DNA of 64,000 nucleotides. It comes from Aquiflexum sp. TKW24L. Its GTDB lineage: Bacteria > Bacteroidota > Bacteroidia > Cytophagales > Cyclobacteriaceae. Below are positions 62,974 through 64,000 of this stretch, in pieces. A model generated the notes under the pieces. It made no database searches, was not told the DNA's origin, and was given only the letters and a program-made list of their open reading frames with translations. The stretch lies in contig NZ_JAMFLG010000019.1 in the NCBI RefSeq assembly GCF_023502205.1, positions 30,622 to 94,621 on the forward strand, in the 5' to 3' direction. How positions within the stretch are numbered: the first letter of the stretch is position 1; the number at the start of each line of letters is the position of its first letter. Position numbers and translations under genes: made by a program.

Positions 62974-63513
62974 ATGAAAACAGCCCAATTCACAAAAACC
63001 CTTCAAGAAAACCCAAAAAAGGCGCTTTTCTTCGAATACCAGACCGGTCAATATGTGCGAACCGACTACCACATCACCGAAATTAAAAATGTCAATTTCG
63101 ATACCGTGGACTGCGGCGGGATCCGAAACCAATGGTCAGAAGTACATATTCAATTGTGGGAAAATGAAATCCCTGAACCAAACCACTCCGTGGATTCCGG
63201 CAAAGCCATGAAAATATTTGATGTAGTCAACAGAGTCAGAGAAACCTATCCCAATGCTGAAATCAAATTTGAATATGGCAATGCTGTATTTCCAACAGCT
63301 GTACTTCCTATCCATCAGATCAAGGATACGGGAAATGCACTGATCGTGCAGCTAGTACCTGACCAAACCACCTGCAAAGCAAAAGACCGGGCGACTACTC
63401 CTGAGGAAAAAGCTTCTGCCTGTTGCAGTCCAGCTGTGGTAGCCAAACCAAAATTATCCTTGGCATCTATTCAAGAAGTAGGAAGCTGTGCACCAGGATC
63501 AGGTTGCTGCTAA
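62974..63513 (+). CDS. DUF6428 protein with cysteine-rich tail, ars operon
   Basis: 179 residues. The N-terminal 130 residues include the DUF6428 signature NVNFDTVDCGGIRNQW near residues 39-54. The tail is rich in cysteine: Cys134, Cys150 and Cys151 (SACCSP), Cys172 (GSCAPG), Cys178 and Cys179 (GSGCC), the last residues of the protein. Vicinal Cys pairs of this kind bind As(III) in ArsD and similar chaperones. No arsD is present here, so an arsenite chaperone for ArsA/Acr3 is an attractive but unproven role. It is the last gene of the operon, before a terminator. Confidence 0.85.
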   Translation: MKTAQFTKTLQENPKKALFFEYQTGQYVRTDYHITEIKNVNFDTVDCGGIRNQWSEVHIQLWENEIPEPNHSVDSGKAMKIFDVVNRVRETYPNAEIKFEYGNAVFPTAVLPIHQIKDTGNALIVQLVPDQTTCKAKDRATTPEEKASACCSPAVVAKPKLSLASIQEVGSCAPGSGCC

Positions 63514-63530
63514 ATAGAAGCAATTGAAAG

Positions 63531-63568
63531 AGCCCAGATGCAGGAATGTCTTGTGTCTGGGCTTTTTT
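63531..63568 (+). terminator. Rho-independent terminator of ars operon
   Basis: AGCCCAGA (63531-63538) and TCTGGGCT (63556-63563) with a 17-base loop, followed by TTTTTC. It lies 17 bp past the DUF6428 stop. Confidence 0.85.
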
Positions 63569-64000
63569 CTTTGCTATCCGTTGTAATCTTTTGTGTTTTT
63601 GAGAATGAAGAATGAAAAATGATGAATGTTTTTGTTAAAAAATACATTGGCCCCAAGAACGATTCCAATTCTGAGTCAAACCGCAAATTCTGCGGGGATT
63701 ATAATAAAGGACAAAAACTAAAGAGCTGCTCTTTGCGAAACCTTGGCGATCATTGCTGTTAATGAATTCTGGGGCCTCTCCCCCGCTTTTCTTTCATCTA
63801 TTTGGAAAGCTTCAATATCCTCAAGGCTCCCTGTCCCACACCCTCTTCTGATTTTGGCGTATTTACATTTTCCCGCTGATCGCGCAGACCATGGTAGATG
63901 GAAGGACCCTTTGCGAAAAGCCCTGAAAGGGCGAAATATCCCAACGATGGGTGCAGCCCATCGATCCTCACATATCGAACCTCACATCAGCCCTGAAAGG
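63569..64000. other. Non-coding end of window with REP-like element
   Basis: No gene to the window end. At 63919-63963 is a compact repeat element: AGCCCTGAAAGGGCGAAATA followed by the hairpin CGATGGG-TGCAG-CCCATCG (63945-63963). A second copy of AGCCCTGAAAGG begins at 63989 and runs out of the window. This type of interspersed palindrome is common in Bacteroidota. A word GCTCTTTGCGAAACCTTGGCG lies at 63728-63748. Confidence 0.6.

Overview
The window reads as chromosome of a Bacteroidota bacterium, most likely Cytophagales and probably near Cyclobacteriaceae. This rests on gene content and signals, not on a database match: a type IX secretion (T9SS) gene, porT, beside a menaquinone methyltransferase gene and engB; a secreted FG-GAP protein with a T9SS type A C-terminal sorting domain; a DUF5606 protein; GTP-dependent PEPCK; TAnnTTTG-type -7 promoter boxes; few Shine-Dalgarno sequences; and the degenerate low-complexity intergenic repeats common in this phylum. 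Base composition is moderate except for a clearly AT-rich island at about 53.7-56.7 kb. I saw no tRNA, rRNA, CRISPR array, integrase or intact insertion sequence.

Layout. 0-7.8 kb: a partial secreted protein, a type II NADH dehydrogenase, YebC, a YjjX-type NTPase, a secreted unknown, an M28 peptidase and a ClC-CBS channel. 7.8-8.2 kb: an AT-rich gap with three DnaA-box matches, a candidate oriC. 8.2-14.6 kb: two thioredoxin-fold proteins, the kynurenine pathway genes kmo and kynU with divergent ridA, and fumC. 15.7-18.6 kb: an amidase plus a monomeric sarcosine/N-methyltryptophan oxidase pair. 20.4-23.8 kb: pckG and two divergent proteins of unknown role (a UvrD-tail/Tudor-like protein and a CBS-HEPN-like protein). 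23.87-24.57 kb: a cluster of about twelve palindromic GGGCGTAGCCC repeats.

24.7-32.7 kb holds a complete trans-4-hydroxy-L-proline to 2-oxoglutarate pathway: epimerase, FAD dehydrogenase, DapA-family deaminase and semialdehyde dehydrogenase, with a divergent AraC regulator translationally coupled to a secreted DUF885 peptidase. 32.8-34.4 kb is an ECF sigma/anti-sigma/periplasmic sensor operon. 34.6-37.0 kb has ThuA, a VanX-like dipeptidase and an SDR enzyme. 37.2-53.7 kb is mostly housekeeping: porT, menG/ubiE, engB, DUF5606, fbp, lysC, fructosamine kinase, LMW-PTP, waaA, rsgA, a PRTase, panB and murF, plus the large T9SS cargo protein.

53.9-63.5 kb is an accessory region. It starts with an AT-rich three-gene cassette of an sce7726-like putative nuclease, an sce7725-like protein and a zinc-ribbon RES-domain protein. 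A subclass B1 metallo-beta-lactamase follows. Next come an Xre/MbcA-RES toxin-antitoxin pair and the remains of a RelE/ParE module. It ends with an arsenic operon (arsA, arsR, arsenate reductase-like phosphatase, acr3, and a Cys-tailed DUF6428 protein). The sce7726/sce7725/RES cassette is the best candidate in the window for a poorly described, possibly defensive, system. The Cys-tailed DUF6428 protein, in an arsA/acr3 operon that lacks arsD, is the second.
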